Origin: Paenibacillus sp. TCA20
Lineage (GTDB): Bacteria > Bacillota > Bacilli > Paenibacillales > Paenibacillaceae
Direction of reading: 5' to 3'
DNA: 64,000 nt
Assembly: GCF_000732325.1 (NCBI RefSeq)
Contig: NZ_BBIW01000002.1
Span: forward strand, 62,007-126,006
Shown: positions 17,602 through 26,064 of the stretch, in pieces
Layout of the letters: every line of letters starts with the position of its first letter
Numbering within the stretch: the first letter of the stretch is position 1
Program-made: the position numbers and the translations under genes
Notes under the pieces: model-generated
Told to the model about the DNA's origin: nothing
Databases searched by the model: none
What the model saw: only the letters and a program-made list of their open reading frames with translations

Positions 17602-18360
17602 ATGTCCCATGAATCCATTCTCGTACTGGATGACGAGCTCGAAATCAGTGAACTTATTCGATTATACCTGGAGAGAGAACAGTATCATGTAACTACGGTA
17701 AGTACAGGTCAGGCAGCGATTCAAGCTGTTTACGAGCTGCAGCCTGATTTGATTATTCTTGATATTCTGCTTCCCGACATGGACGGATTAGAAATTTGCC
17801 GTCAGATTCGAGATCATACCCCTGCCCCGATTCTTTTCTTAAGCTGCAAAGGTGAGGACTGGGATAAGATCAGTGGATTGAGTGTAGGAGCGGATGATTA
17901 CATGACGAAGCCGTTTAGTCCGGGAGAACTGGTTGCCAGAGTTAAGGCACATCTTCGCCGGGTTCATCGGCAGCCTCAGTCTGTAGTCACCAGTAATGAG
18001 GTATTCAATGATAGTCATATTCTAAACTTCGGAGATTTGTTAATTAATGAAACAACGCATGAAGTACATATTCGCGGTACAGCTGTGCAGCTGTCTGCTA
18101 CGGAATTCAATATCCTGCATAAGCTGGCTTGCCAGCCGGGACGTGTTTTCCCGACTGAGCAGCTGTTTGACTTTATATGGGGAGCAGACCACTATGGAGA
18201 CACCAGAACGGTAATGGTTCACATCAGCAATTTACGCAAAAAAATCGAAGCAAATCCATCAATGCCGCAATACATCCAGACCGTGCGCGGAGTCGGTTAT
18301 AAATTCTACGCACAGCCGGCTGCTTCAAGTTCTCAAGAAATAAAAGGAAGTTTAACATAG
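17602..18360 (+). CDS. OmpR/PhoB family response regulator
   Basis: 252 residues: a receiver domain with D10/D11, phosphoacceptor D54 in LIILDILLPDMDG and K103 in MTKPFSPGEL, then a winged-helix Trans_reg_C domain (about 150-245, with VMVHISNLRKKIE and VRGVGYKF). The ATG at 17602 follows AAGAAGGTG; an upstream ATG at 17581 lies before that site. No histidine kinase gene follows on its strand. Its last 28 bases overlap, tail to tail, the gene of a giant kinase ending in a histidine kinase module, which is the obvious candidate partner. Confidence 0.88.
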   Translation: MSHESILVLDDELEISELIRLYLEREQYHVTTVSTGQAAIQAVYELQPDLIILDILLPDMDGLEICRQIRDHTPAPILFLSCKGEDWDKISGLSVGADDYMTKPFSPGELVARVKAHLRRVHRQPQSVVTSNEVFNDSHILNFGDLLINETTHEVHIRGTAVQLSATEFNILHKLACQPGRVFPTEQLFDFIWGADHYGDTRTVMVHISNLRKKIEANPSMPQYIQTVRGVGYKFYAQPAASSSQEIKGSLT

Positions 18361-21300
18361 AACGCACTGCCATGACCCAGGGTGCTCTCTACCCAGATTT
18401 CACCGTCATGCAATTGAACGATTTCTTTGGCTATAGCAAGACCCAGTCCACTTCCACCATACTTTGAATTTCGGGATTTCGAAGCGCGATAGAACCTTTC
18501 GAATACATAAGGTATATCTTCTTCCGAAATCCCTACCCCCGTATCCTTCACCTGTACAATTAAATGATGACCTTCATCGCTAATGACCGCTGACAAAGTG
18601 ATTGAACCTTCCTTGGACGTATGATTGATGGCGTTGCTGATCAGATTCGTAAATACTTGTCCCATCCGCTCCCGATCCACCAAGATGTGCATGTCTTCCC
18701 CAGGCGTTGCATCCATCACAGTAGGGTCAAGACTCACCACGTACTCAATTCCCGCCTGCTCAATATCGAGCTCATATTTCTGTGATAACCATTGTACGAA
18801 TACTCCCACATGCATTGGAGTCTTGGTCATCGTTAATTGCTTGGCCTCCATTCGGCTCAGCTGCACCAAATCTTTGAACAATCTTTGTATGCTGAGAACT
18901 CTGGAATGAATTACCCTTAAATATTTGCGCTGTTGTTCTTCTTCTGTTACGACACGGTCCAGGATGGCTTCAACATAGCCTTGAATCGAGGTCAATGGTG
19001 TTCCAAGATCATGCGATATATTAGCGAGAAGCTTCCGCCGATCATTCTCCATCTGCATCAATTCTTCTGTTCGTTCTTTTACTTTATGCTCGAGAGTTGA
19101 TATCAATTTCGCATGCTCGATGGATATCGCAGCCTGACCTGCCAGCATATGAACAACCATTCTCCGCTCATCGTTAAACACATGAGAGGTAAACCGGTTC
19201 TCCAAGTATACAATCGCATTTAACGTGCCTTGATGCAGAATGGGAATACACAAGATAGAGCGCACTTCATTGTTTTGTATATAGGGGTCTTTGACAAACA
19301 ATCCTTGTCTTGAAGCGTCATCAAGCACTACATCTTCACTAGTTCTCGCTGTATACTGCACAATGGACAATGGAACTTCCTTATAGCTATGGATCTCCTC
19401 AGCCGCTGTATGTCGGGCTATGCCGTCTCCAACCTTGCCTCCACCTTCTCCTTCAGCTTCTACATAGAGACCCTCTGCTTGTTTAACAACGAGTACACCT
19501 CTGGTTGCTCCTGATATCTGAATCAGGATCGTCATAATTTTTTCAAGCAGAGTTTGAAGCACAATTTCCTGTGACAGCGCTTGTGAGACGCCCATTATGG
19601 CTTCCAGATCCAGAAAATCCGTCGATATGGTCGTGGTTGTATTATACGAGCCTGATTTAAATTCCGGATAAGCATCTCCGATTCTTCTCACTTTGTTCAC
19701 GACACCCCACTGCTCATATAAATTGTAAGCCTCCGCCATGTACAGCCGGCCTGCCGTCATCCGGCCTTCAGCCAAACAGAAGTCTGCCATGCGTTCAGCG
19801 GCAATCGCGTTAAAATGATAAAACCCGTTAGCTCTAGCTCCCTCTACCGCCTGCTCATAGCTTCTCTCGGCCTGCTTCAACTTGCTTTCAGCACGATATC
19901 TTTCTGCTCTGACCAACAAATAGAGATGCTCATAGTTCTCAGGTGCTTCTCGCGCCCAGCGATACAATTTGCGTTCGCACTGGCGGGCTTCCTGAAGCAG
20001 GAGCTTCTTCCGATCCTTCGAAGCCTGCTCAATCAGCGAATATATCGTTAACGCCGTGTATAATTCATGTTCGACCTTATGAAACAAGCCGAATGAAGCA
20101 GCCAGCGCTCCCTTTGATCTTCTTGACATGTCATAAGCGTTTTCATAGTCACCTGATAGATAAGACAGCATCATTTTCTTCATGTAAAAGACCTGGATGA
20201 CGACCTGGTTCTGAATTCCCTCGAGCTCTTTAATCCACATCTCTTCCTCGGTCTCACAATCAGACAACATTACGTTTGGACCATAGCTTTCTGTAAGGCG
20301 AATATGTGTCTTGCGTACCAATTCAATCATATGCACCGTCTCTGGATTGCCCGTTTGTCTCAAGAAAGGCAGATGCCTGTCCGCCTCTTCAATCCAACGC
20401 TCAGCAGGCAGACCGAGAAAATCGTGAGCAAGAAGGATATAGGTTACTGCATAGCCTGCGTAGACTAGATCCCCCGCTTCCATTCCAGCATGATAGGAAG
20501 TCCATAAGTCGTCGACAGTATGACGTAAATGACGTTTCCAGGGAGAAATAAATACGGCAAAGGTAAAATGTGTCTTACAGCGAAGTCCTGGATGCTTAAA
20601 CTGGTTGCTAAGCTCCACCCCATAACAACCGAGCTCATAACTTCGGCTATACATTCCGTACCCCGAGCCTAACAGTAATCCCATTGCATTATAAGCGTTA
20701 GAAGATTCGGTAAAATTACCATAATGAATCGAATATTTGACGATCGTCAGCATCATATATAAATATTGAGTTGGATTAACGAAATAAGCAGAAGTCGCTG
20801 TATCCATCAGGAGCTTCATCTGACTTCTAACTTCAGCTTGAATCTCCGGAGCCCGTGAGTTTCGCTTCTCTCTACTTCCTTTTCTAACCCTTTGGTACAT
20901 AATATCGAGTAGTGACAAATGCAGGGAGCCTTGACTTGGAGCCGCATTTAACTGAAGTCCAAAGATACGGCTGAGTCCTTCCATCCCCATGGATATCGTT
21001 CTTTCGTGCTGTCCACTCTGCGTATATTGATTAATCATAACGGTGTAGACCGCTGCACGGTGGGTTGAAGTCTTTGCCAGCTCGAGAATCTCTTCAAATC
21101 CTTGTTCCGTTTCTTCAAATCTTCCTTGCAGTGAATTAGACTCCCATCTCCCGAGAAATAAACGGAATGCCAGCTCGTAGGATAGCTCCCAATCCCGCTC
21201 CTCAAGAAGCTCAATTCCACTAGAATACCATTCTGCAGCCGAGTCGTATGCACCCGAGGCTTTGGCTTGCTCCGCGGCAAGCTGAAAGATCTGTGCAATG

Positions 21301-23489
21301 TGCAGTTTCTCGGATTTATCATTCAGCAATGATAAGCCTAGCCGGTAGTGATGTGCCGACAGGAATAATCGTTCCTCGCGATCTCCATTCGTACTGCGTT
21401 CAATAAGTCTGGCCGTCTGAAGATGAATTTGCTGCTTCTCGTCCATATTCAATAGATGATAGAAGAAATAACGAATTCGATCATGGAGGAAGATATATTC
21501 AGAGGGCCCAGACGGTGCAATTAATCTTAGATCAACCAACGGATTTAATTGAAGCTGAAGCTGCGCCTTCTCGACTTGCAACAGTTCGGCAAGAAGCTCC
21601 GAATCAAATCTGTCTGCAATACATGAAGCATACTTCAACGTCTCCTTCTCGCACTCTGCCAATTGATCAATTCGCTGCAAGAGGAATCCTGACATCTGAT
21701 CGGATACCTTCCTTGTCAGCAGCTGATCCTCATCCCACATCCAAGCTCCTGAATCCTCATCCAGCCACATTAAATTTTGCTCAATGAGACCATATATAAA
21801 TTGTTTCACATCAAATGGAATACCTCCGGTATATTCCATCACAATCTTCTGGAAGCGATGAGACTGCTGTATACCTAACCCAAATGTATCTTCAAGCAGT
21901 GCATTTAATATTTTTTCATCCATAGGAGCCAGTGTAATAAGTTCCGTTCTCTCTAAACGTGAACTAAGCTCTCCCACGAACCATCTGAGCAAATGCTCCT
22001 TCTCCCAATCCTCTGCCCGGTATGCTCCGATCAGCATCAGTGAAGGCGCATTGGACGCCGTCATTAAGAAGTGAAGGAGCTGCAGCGAGCCCGGATCTGC
22101 CCACTGAAGATCATCCACGAACCATACAATCGGTCTATGCTCTGCCAAGCATTCAAGCAACTGAAATACCGCAAAATGCAGACGATTCTTTGCTTCTGCA
22201 GCCGATAGAGCCGTCAGGGATTCCACCGCATCTTGGGGACCAATAATCCACTCTAATTCGGGCAGCATATGAACAAGCACACGCGTGCTCTCCTTGAGCT
22301 TCTGGGTAATACGATCCTTCCATACAGCAAGCTCATCTTCAGTTTCAGATGATAGGGAGCGTAAGATTCCACGCAATCCCTGCAGCACACCACTATAAGG
22401 AACCTGACGTTTCAAGACATCAAATTTACCGGATACAAATAGTCCTCCGCCAAGTGTAACATCCAGCATGAGCTCCTGAACCAAACTCGACTTCCCAGAA
22501 CCGGCAAGCCCGCTTACCATCGCACATTCCGTGCTTCCAAACTGAAGGCGCTCATACAGCTGTCTAAGTCTGGCTGCTTCCATATCTCGCCCATAGAGAC
22601 CGCTTGGTATGTAGAAGACATCCTTCTTATCTTGCTCACCAATTACAAATTCGGTTACATATCCATGCTGCTCCAGTTCATTAAGGCAGTAGGACAGATC
22701 ATACTCCAAGCCTTGTGCACTTTGATATCGATCCTCCGGGTTCTTGGACAAACATTTCATGATTATGTCAGACAAAACCGAAGGAATTCGAGCATCCAAA
22801 TGTGAAGGCGCTATCGGTGTACGCGCCAAATGACAATATACCCATTCCATCGGCGATTCCGCCTGGAATAAGGGAACACCAGTGAGCATTTCGTAGAAGG
22901 TTGCACCAAGAGAATATAGATCTGTTCTATAATCCACCATTCGGTTCATCCGCCCCGTCTGCTCTGGTGACATGTAGGACAGTGTTCCTTCTAATTGACC
23001 ATAAGCTGTCGATCCAACATACTCAGACTGAAAGCGGCTCGCTATACCAAAATCTGTAATCCAAACACGACTGCTCTCCGGCTCTACGATAATGTTTCTT
23101 GGTTTTAAATCTTTGTGAATAATTCGATGTCGGTGTAATTGCCCTACGATGGAAGCAATAGAGATGGCAATCTCCAGAGCAGCTTCAAGCGATAGAGAAT
23201 TTTCTTTAATCAATTGCTGAAGGGATACGCCATCATTATCCTCAAGCACAAGCGCATAGCCATTGTAGTACGGAATCAACTCGATCGATTTGACGATTCC
23301 TTTTATAGGTAGACTGTTGATCATATCATATTCTTGCTTTAATTTTTGCCATTCTTCAACAATAGGAGGTTCCGTTCTCGGTACTTTAAGTATGTATTTC
23401 AGATTATTCTTGCTAGAGCGTGCTCGAAAAACACTTGCATACTTCCCGTCATTCAATCGTTCGTAACCGGAATATTCGCCAATTCTCAT
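18333..23489 (-). CDS. Hanks-type Ser/Thr kinase / AAA-like ATPase / GAF / histidine kinase giant
   Basis: About 1,718 residues. Positions below count from the longest frame, which starts at 23624. Kinase domain about 47-315, with HKDLKPRN (170-177), DFG (191-193) and a SPE end to the activation loop. Then an ATPase region with the P-loop SGLAGSGKSS (371-380) and a Walker B-like WFVDDLQWAD (501-510). Next come about 700 residues of helical, TPR-like repeats, a GAF domain (about 1340-1510), HisKA with H1538 in NISHDLGTPL, and HATPase_c with N1660, DTGVG and GGSGLGLA. All kinase key residues are present. The ATG at 23489 follows AAAAGGTG and begins right at the kinase fold; the start at 23624 has no site and overlaps the upstream gene. 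There is no membrane segment, so it is probably cytoplasmic. Confidence 0.88.
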   Translation of the reverse strand: MRIGEYSGYERLNDGKYASVFRARSSKNNLKYILKVPRTEPPIVEEWQKLKQEYDMINSLPIKGIVKSIELIPYYNGYALVLEDNDGVSLQQLIKENSLSLEAALEIAISIASIVGQLHRHRIIHKDLKPRNIIVEPESSRVWITDFGIASRFQSEYVGSTAYGQLEGTLSYMSPEQTGRMNRMVDYRTDLYSLGATFYEMLTGVPLFQAESPMEWVYCHLARTPIAPSHLDARIPSVLSDIIMKCLSKNPEDRYQSAQGLEYDLSYCLNELEQHGYVTEFVIGEQDKKDVFYIPSGLYGRDMEAARLRQLYERLQFGSTECAMVSGLAGSGKSSLVQELMLDVTLGGGLFVSGKFDVLKRQVPYSGVLQGLRGILRSLSSETEDELAVWKDRITQKLKESTRVLVHMLPELEWIIGPQDAVESLTALSAAEAKNRLHFAVFQLLECLAEHRPIVWFVDDLQWADPGSLQLLHFLMTASNAPSLMLIGAYRAEDWEKEHLLRWFVGELSSRLERTELITLAPMDEKILNALLEDTFGLGIQQSHRFQKIVMEYTGGIPFDVKQFIYGLIEQNLMWLDEDSGAWMWDEDQLLTRKVSDQMSGFLLQRIDQLAECEKETLKYASCIADRFDSELLAELLQVEKAQLQLQLNPLVDLRLIAPSGPSEYIFLHDRIRYFFYHLLNMDEKQQIHLQTARLIERSTNGDREERLFLSAHHYRLGLSLLNDKSEKLHIAQIFQLAAEQAKASGAYDSAAEWYSSGIELLEERDWELSYELAFRLFLGRWESNSLQGRFEETEQGFEEILELAKTSTHRAAVYTVMINQYTQSGQHERTISMGMEGLSRIFGLQLNAAPSQGSLHLSLLDIMYQRVRKGSREKRNSRAPEIQAEVRSQMKLLMDTATSAYFVNPTQYLYMMLTIVKYSIHYGNFTESSNAYNAMGLLLGSGYGMYSRSYELGCYGVELSNQFKHPGLRCKTHFTFAVFISPWKRHLRHTVDDLWTSYHAGMEAGDLVYAGYAVTYILLAHDFLGLPAERWIEEADRHLPFLRQTGNPETVHMIELVRKTHIRLTESYGPNVMLSDCETEEEMWIKELEGIQNQVVIQVFYMKKMMLSYLSGDYENAYDMSRRSKGALAASFGLFHKVEHELYTALTIYSLIEQASKDRKKLLLQEARQCERKLYRWAREAPENYEHLYLLVRAERYRAESKLKQAERSYEQAVEGARANGFYHFNAIAAERMADFCLAEGRMTAGRLYMAEAYNLYEQWGVVNKVRRIGDAYPEFKSGSYNTTTTISTDFLDLEAIMGVSQALSQEIVLQTLLEKIMTILIQISGATRGVLVVKQAEGLYVEAEGEGGGKVGDGIARHTAAEEIHSYKEVPLSIVQYTARTSEDVVLDDASRQGLFVKDPYIQNNEVRSILCIPILHQGTLNAIVYLENRFTSHVFNDERRMVVHMLAGQAAISIEHAKLISTLEHKVKERTEELMQMENDRRKLLANISHDLGTPLTSIQGYVEAILDRVVTEEEQQRKYLRVIHSRVLSIQRLFKDLVQLSRMEAKQLTMTKTPMHVGVFVQWLSQKYELDIEQAGIEYVVSLDPTVMDATPGEDMHILVDRERMGQVFTNLISNAINHTSKEGSITLSAVISDEGHHLIVQVKDTGVGISEEDIPYVFERFYRASKSRNSKYGGSGLGLAIAKEIVQLHDGEIWVESTLGHGSAFYVKLPFIS

Positions 23490-23599
23490 CTTCTTCACCT
23501 TTTCACTTATACTTATGGCAGTGGTATTGAGTTCATTATACGTAAAAGCGTTGTCAGTGAGAAGAAGTTTTCTTCCATTATTCGACAAAATTCCTCTAT

Positions 23600-24760
23600 C
23601 TACATTGCCCCCAGTTCTGACCATGACATCGAAAAATAATGATTGGATTCTCCTCTGAAGATCATCGCTTGATTCGTCGGATTGGCCATGATGTCAACAA
23701 TATATCTCGCGCCGATCTTGTCCCACCGTTTAATCAAATTCCCCTCAGAGTCATACACGACAATAGCCATCCCCATTCGATGATCTGCGTAGCTGAGCGG
23801 CCAATAGGTACAGCTATTGGATCTTAAGACAGGATAGACCTCTTTGGGTTCAAGGCTGTCAGGTGAAGTCAGGCTCAGTGCCTTTAGATCTGCCGGAATT
23901 AAGGGTAGGGTTTGTATCGGAACCTGATCAATTTGAAAAAAACGCTGAGGTTTAGGTGAAGCTGTAGGGACCACATCGTCCTTCGTCCATGAGGCACGAG
24001 CTTGGTCCATCTGATCCAATTGAAGCACCGCATCTGACAGCTGAAGTGCGTTTGCTTTGGTTACAGCAGGTTCTACAAAATTCATGACCATCTGCTGCAA
24101 TGTGACCCGAGTAACGGCATCCCCTCTGTCCTGCATTTGGTCTAATTCACACTTTATGTAGTGCATAGAGCGAATGATGATATCTAGTCGATTCAAGGTC
24201 AATAGCTTCATTGCTCGAATTTGATTCAGATGATGAATATTTTTGCGCAGTTTATTTCTTACCGCCATCTGCTGTGCAGCACGGATTCCAGCCGCCGCAA
24301 TCGTTACAACAGCACCAGCTGTCAGCGCGCCTGCAGTCATAACGGCACTCCCCTCCGCGCCGAAGGCTGAGCCAGCGATCCCCGCTGCCCAAGCCGAATC
24401 AAATAATCCGGTTCCGATGCGCTGTACTGCAGCTGCAGCTTCAGGAGCAAACAGCTGAATTGAGCTGAACACTGCAGCCGTACACATCATTAGGCTGGAT
24501 ATCCTCAGCAGTGTACTGCTCGCCGCAGCACCTTGTGTCAATTCAGACACCTTCCATATATCATGGAGCTCTGCATGTGGAGCACAGTCATGCTCTGTAT
24601 ACAGCAGGCCCAGTTTATCATGTAGTTCATCGTTTAATTCCTTGAAATGCTTATACTTTTCCTTCATTTGGGGAAGCAGGGATTCTATATCGGTATACAG
24701 CTCAATCCACCTAGCTCTACGTTTATGATTATCCGGGAATAAATTGTGCATATCATCCAA
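23600..24760 (-). CDS. Hypothetical protein with hydrophobic helical core, possibly pore-forming-like
   Basis: 386 residues. Residues about 10-50 form a charged coiled-coil-like helix. About 82-165 are a long Ala/Gly-rich hydrophobic stretch (including SAVMTAGALTAGAVVTIAAA), followed by basic helices to about 250 and a beta-rich C-terminal domain (about 300-386, with GARYIVDI and AMIFRGESNHYF). Long helices around a hydrophobic hairpin recall alpha-pore-forming toxins, but there is no signal peptide and I do not recognise the family. It overlaps the lipase gene by eight bases and lies directly upstream of the kinase giant. Confidence 0.72.
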   Translation of the reverse strand: MDDMHNLFPDNHKRRARWIELYTDIESLLPQMKEKYKHFKELNDELHDKLGLLYTEHDCAPHAELHDIWKVSELTQGAAASSTLLRISSLMMCTAAVFSSIQLFAPEAAAAVQRIGTGLFDSAWAAGIAGSAFGAEGSAVMTAGALTAGAVVTIAAAGIRAAQQMAVRNKLRKNIHHLNQIRAMKLLTLNRLDIIIRSMHYIKCELDQMQDRGDAVTRVTLQQMVMNFVEPAVTKANALQLSDAVLQLDQMDQARASWTKDDVVPTASPKPQRFFQIDQVPIQTLPLIPADLKALSLTSPDSLEPKEVYPVLRSNSCTYWPLSYADHRMGMAIVVYDSEGNLIKRWDKIGARYIVDIMANPTNQAMIFRGESNHYFSMSWSELGAM

Positions 24761-25556
24761 CTCTTTCTTTATTCTGATCGTGCTCTAACTTGAATTGAGC
24801 AATACATGACAGATATGTATCAAGCTTGTGGTAATCGGTAATTCCACGTCCAATCACGGGATTGTTCAAGGAATTCATTTGATATCCTGATTCCGGATGA
24901 ACGTACCCCAGCTCGTAGCTCGGCAGCTTCGGAACAATATCTGGCACATTATATATACGAAACGTACGAGGAACAGCCTGTTCATATGTCTCTGTGAATA
25001 CCCGATCCCCCACCATGGGTGAACCGAAAGTGTAAACCTCTGTATCTATATTGTAAAAAGCGGCTGCAAAAGCAGTGAGCTTAGCTAATGCACCCCCGAG
25101 ACTATGGCCTGCCACGGTCAAATGAGAAGCATTCATTTCCTCAAGGTAGGATGTGAGCATCTGCACTTTATTTGTCGACGTACAGCATACCTTCAAGGAA
25201 CGGTACATCCTCGCCAATCCTTCCTCCACCTTGCCGATTCCGCCTGGTTCAGTATAGGACAGCAGGAAAAAATCGAAATGCTCTGCCCATTTAAGCAGCG
25301 CAGCTGTCCCACGGAATAGGATCGCCCGGATGGACGGATCGGTGACCGACTGAACAATATAACCGATATATTGTTCCGAATGACATTGGAATTGGGAAGG
25401 CTCAAGTGTAATATTCGCAATGATGCACCAATTGGAAGGACAAGGGATTTTTGCAGAAGTCCCCTCATCGAAAGCTCCTTCATCTGCTATATATAAAGCC
25501 TTGATCATGTTTCCCCACCGCATCGCCTCATCTCGATTAAGCACCGGATTAACCAT
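24753..25556 (-). CDS. Lipase class 3 family protein
   Basis: 267 residues with the alpha/beta hydrolase class 3 lipase signature TVAGHSLGGALAKL. The likely catalytic triad is S152, D206 in YNVPDIVPKLP and H243 in DYHKLDTYL. Such enzymes cleave acyl esters of glycerolipids or phospholipids. No signal peptide is seen, so it would act inside the cell or be released by another route. The ATG at 25556 has GGAG nine bases upstream and overlaps the stop of the preceding small gene (ATGGTTAA), suggesting coupling. A longer frame starts at 25583. It is the second gene of a four-gene operon. Confidence 0.85.
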   Translation of the reverse strand: MVNPVLNRDEAMRWGNMIKALYIADEGAFDEGTSAKIPCPSNWCIIANITLEPSQFQCHSEQYIGYIVQSVTDPSIRAILFRGTAALLKWAEHFDFFLLSYTEPGGIGKVEEGLARMYRSLKVCCTSTNKVQMLTSYLEEMNASHLTVAGHSLGGALAKLTAFAAAFYNIDTEVYTFGSPMVGDRVFTETYEQAVPRTFRIYNVPDIVPKLPSYELGYVHPESGYQMNSLNNPVIGRGITDYHKLDTYLSCIAQFKLEHDQNKERVG

Positions 25557-25881
25557 GATGAACAGCTCCAATATGGACTTCAATCACTCGAATCGTCTCG
25601 CCTTGTGCCGGAGAGATCAGCTCAATTCGCTCGATCCACTCTCCAGTCAATTCTTGTTCAAGCCTTAGGGTAAATACATGCAGAACGGAAGGAGATAATG
25701 ATGCATTATCTTTAACGGGAACAGAGGCATATACCTCACTGGTAACCGTTATGGGAGAACCCGGCTCAACTCTCCAGTCGTATTCGGTAGAACCCGAATC
25801 GTTACTGACAGCAACAAACGTTTCCTCCCCCTTCGCCAATCTGACGATAACTTTTGTCACAGGAATTGATTGGGTATGCAT
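25549..25881 (-). CDS. Small beta-rich hypothetical protein, first gene of the lipase/kinase operon
   Basis: 110 residues without a signal peptide or membrane segment. The pattern of alternating hydrophobic residues (TKVIVRLAKGEETFVAVS, ITVTSEVYASVPV, LHVFTLRLEQEL) suggests a beta sandwich. I do not recognise the family. The ATG at 25881 follows AAAGGAAG. It is tightly joined to the lipase gene downstream, so it may be an accessory or inhibitor of that enzyme, which is inference from gene order only. Confidence 0.7.
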   Translation of the reverse strand: MHTQSIPVTKVIVRLAKGEETFVAVSNDSGSTEYDWRVEPGSPITVTSEVYASVPVKDNASLSPSVLHVFTLRLEQELTGEWIERIELISPAQGETIRVIEVHIGAVHHG

Positions 25882-25929
25882 CGTAATCTTCCTTTCTATA
25901 TTTAGGTTCCTCACTTGGTACTTATGATC

Positions 25930-25958
25930 TTACTAGAATCGGTTAAAGTTACGTTCAA
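25930..25958 (-). promoter_or_regulatory. Candidate sigma-A-like promoter of the lipase/kinase operon
   Basis: On the minus strand TTGAAC (25953-25958) and TAGTAA (25930-25935) are 17 bases apart, about 50 bases before the first start codon. The -10 is weak, so this is tentative. Confidence 0.35.
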
Positions 25959-26018
25959 GCCAATCTAAAGATTAGTTAAAGATCGTTCTTTAAACTTGAA
26001 GATGCTAAATTTAAGCAC

Positions 26019-26047
26019 AAAAAAACACCGTCTTTTACAAGACGATG
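26019..26047 (-). terminator. Terminator after the FAD oxidoreductase gene
   Basis: A nine-base stem (26026-26034 with 26039-26047, one mismatch) followed on the minus strand by seven T residues (complement of 26019-26025). Confidence 0.65.
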
Positions 26048-26064
26048 CTTTGGGGAATTATCGA

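Noticed and set aside
23490..23624. N-terminal extension of the kinase giant to 23624
   Set aside because: No ribosome site and overlap with the upstream gene; the kinase fold begins right after the ATG at 23489, which has AAAAGGTG upstream. Kept only as an alternative start.
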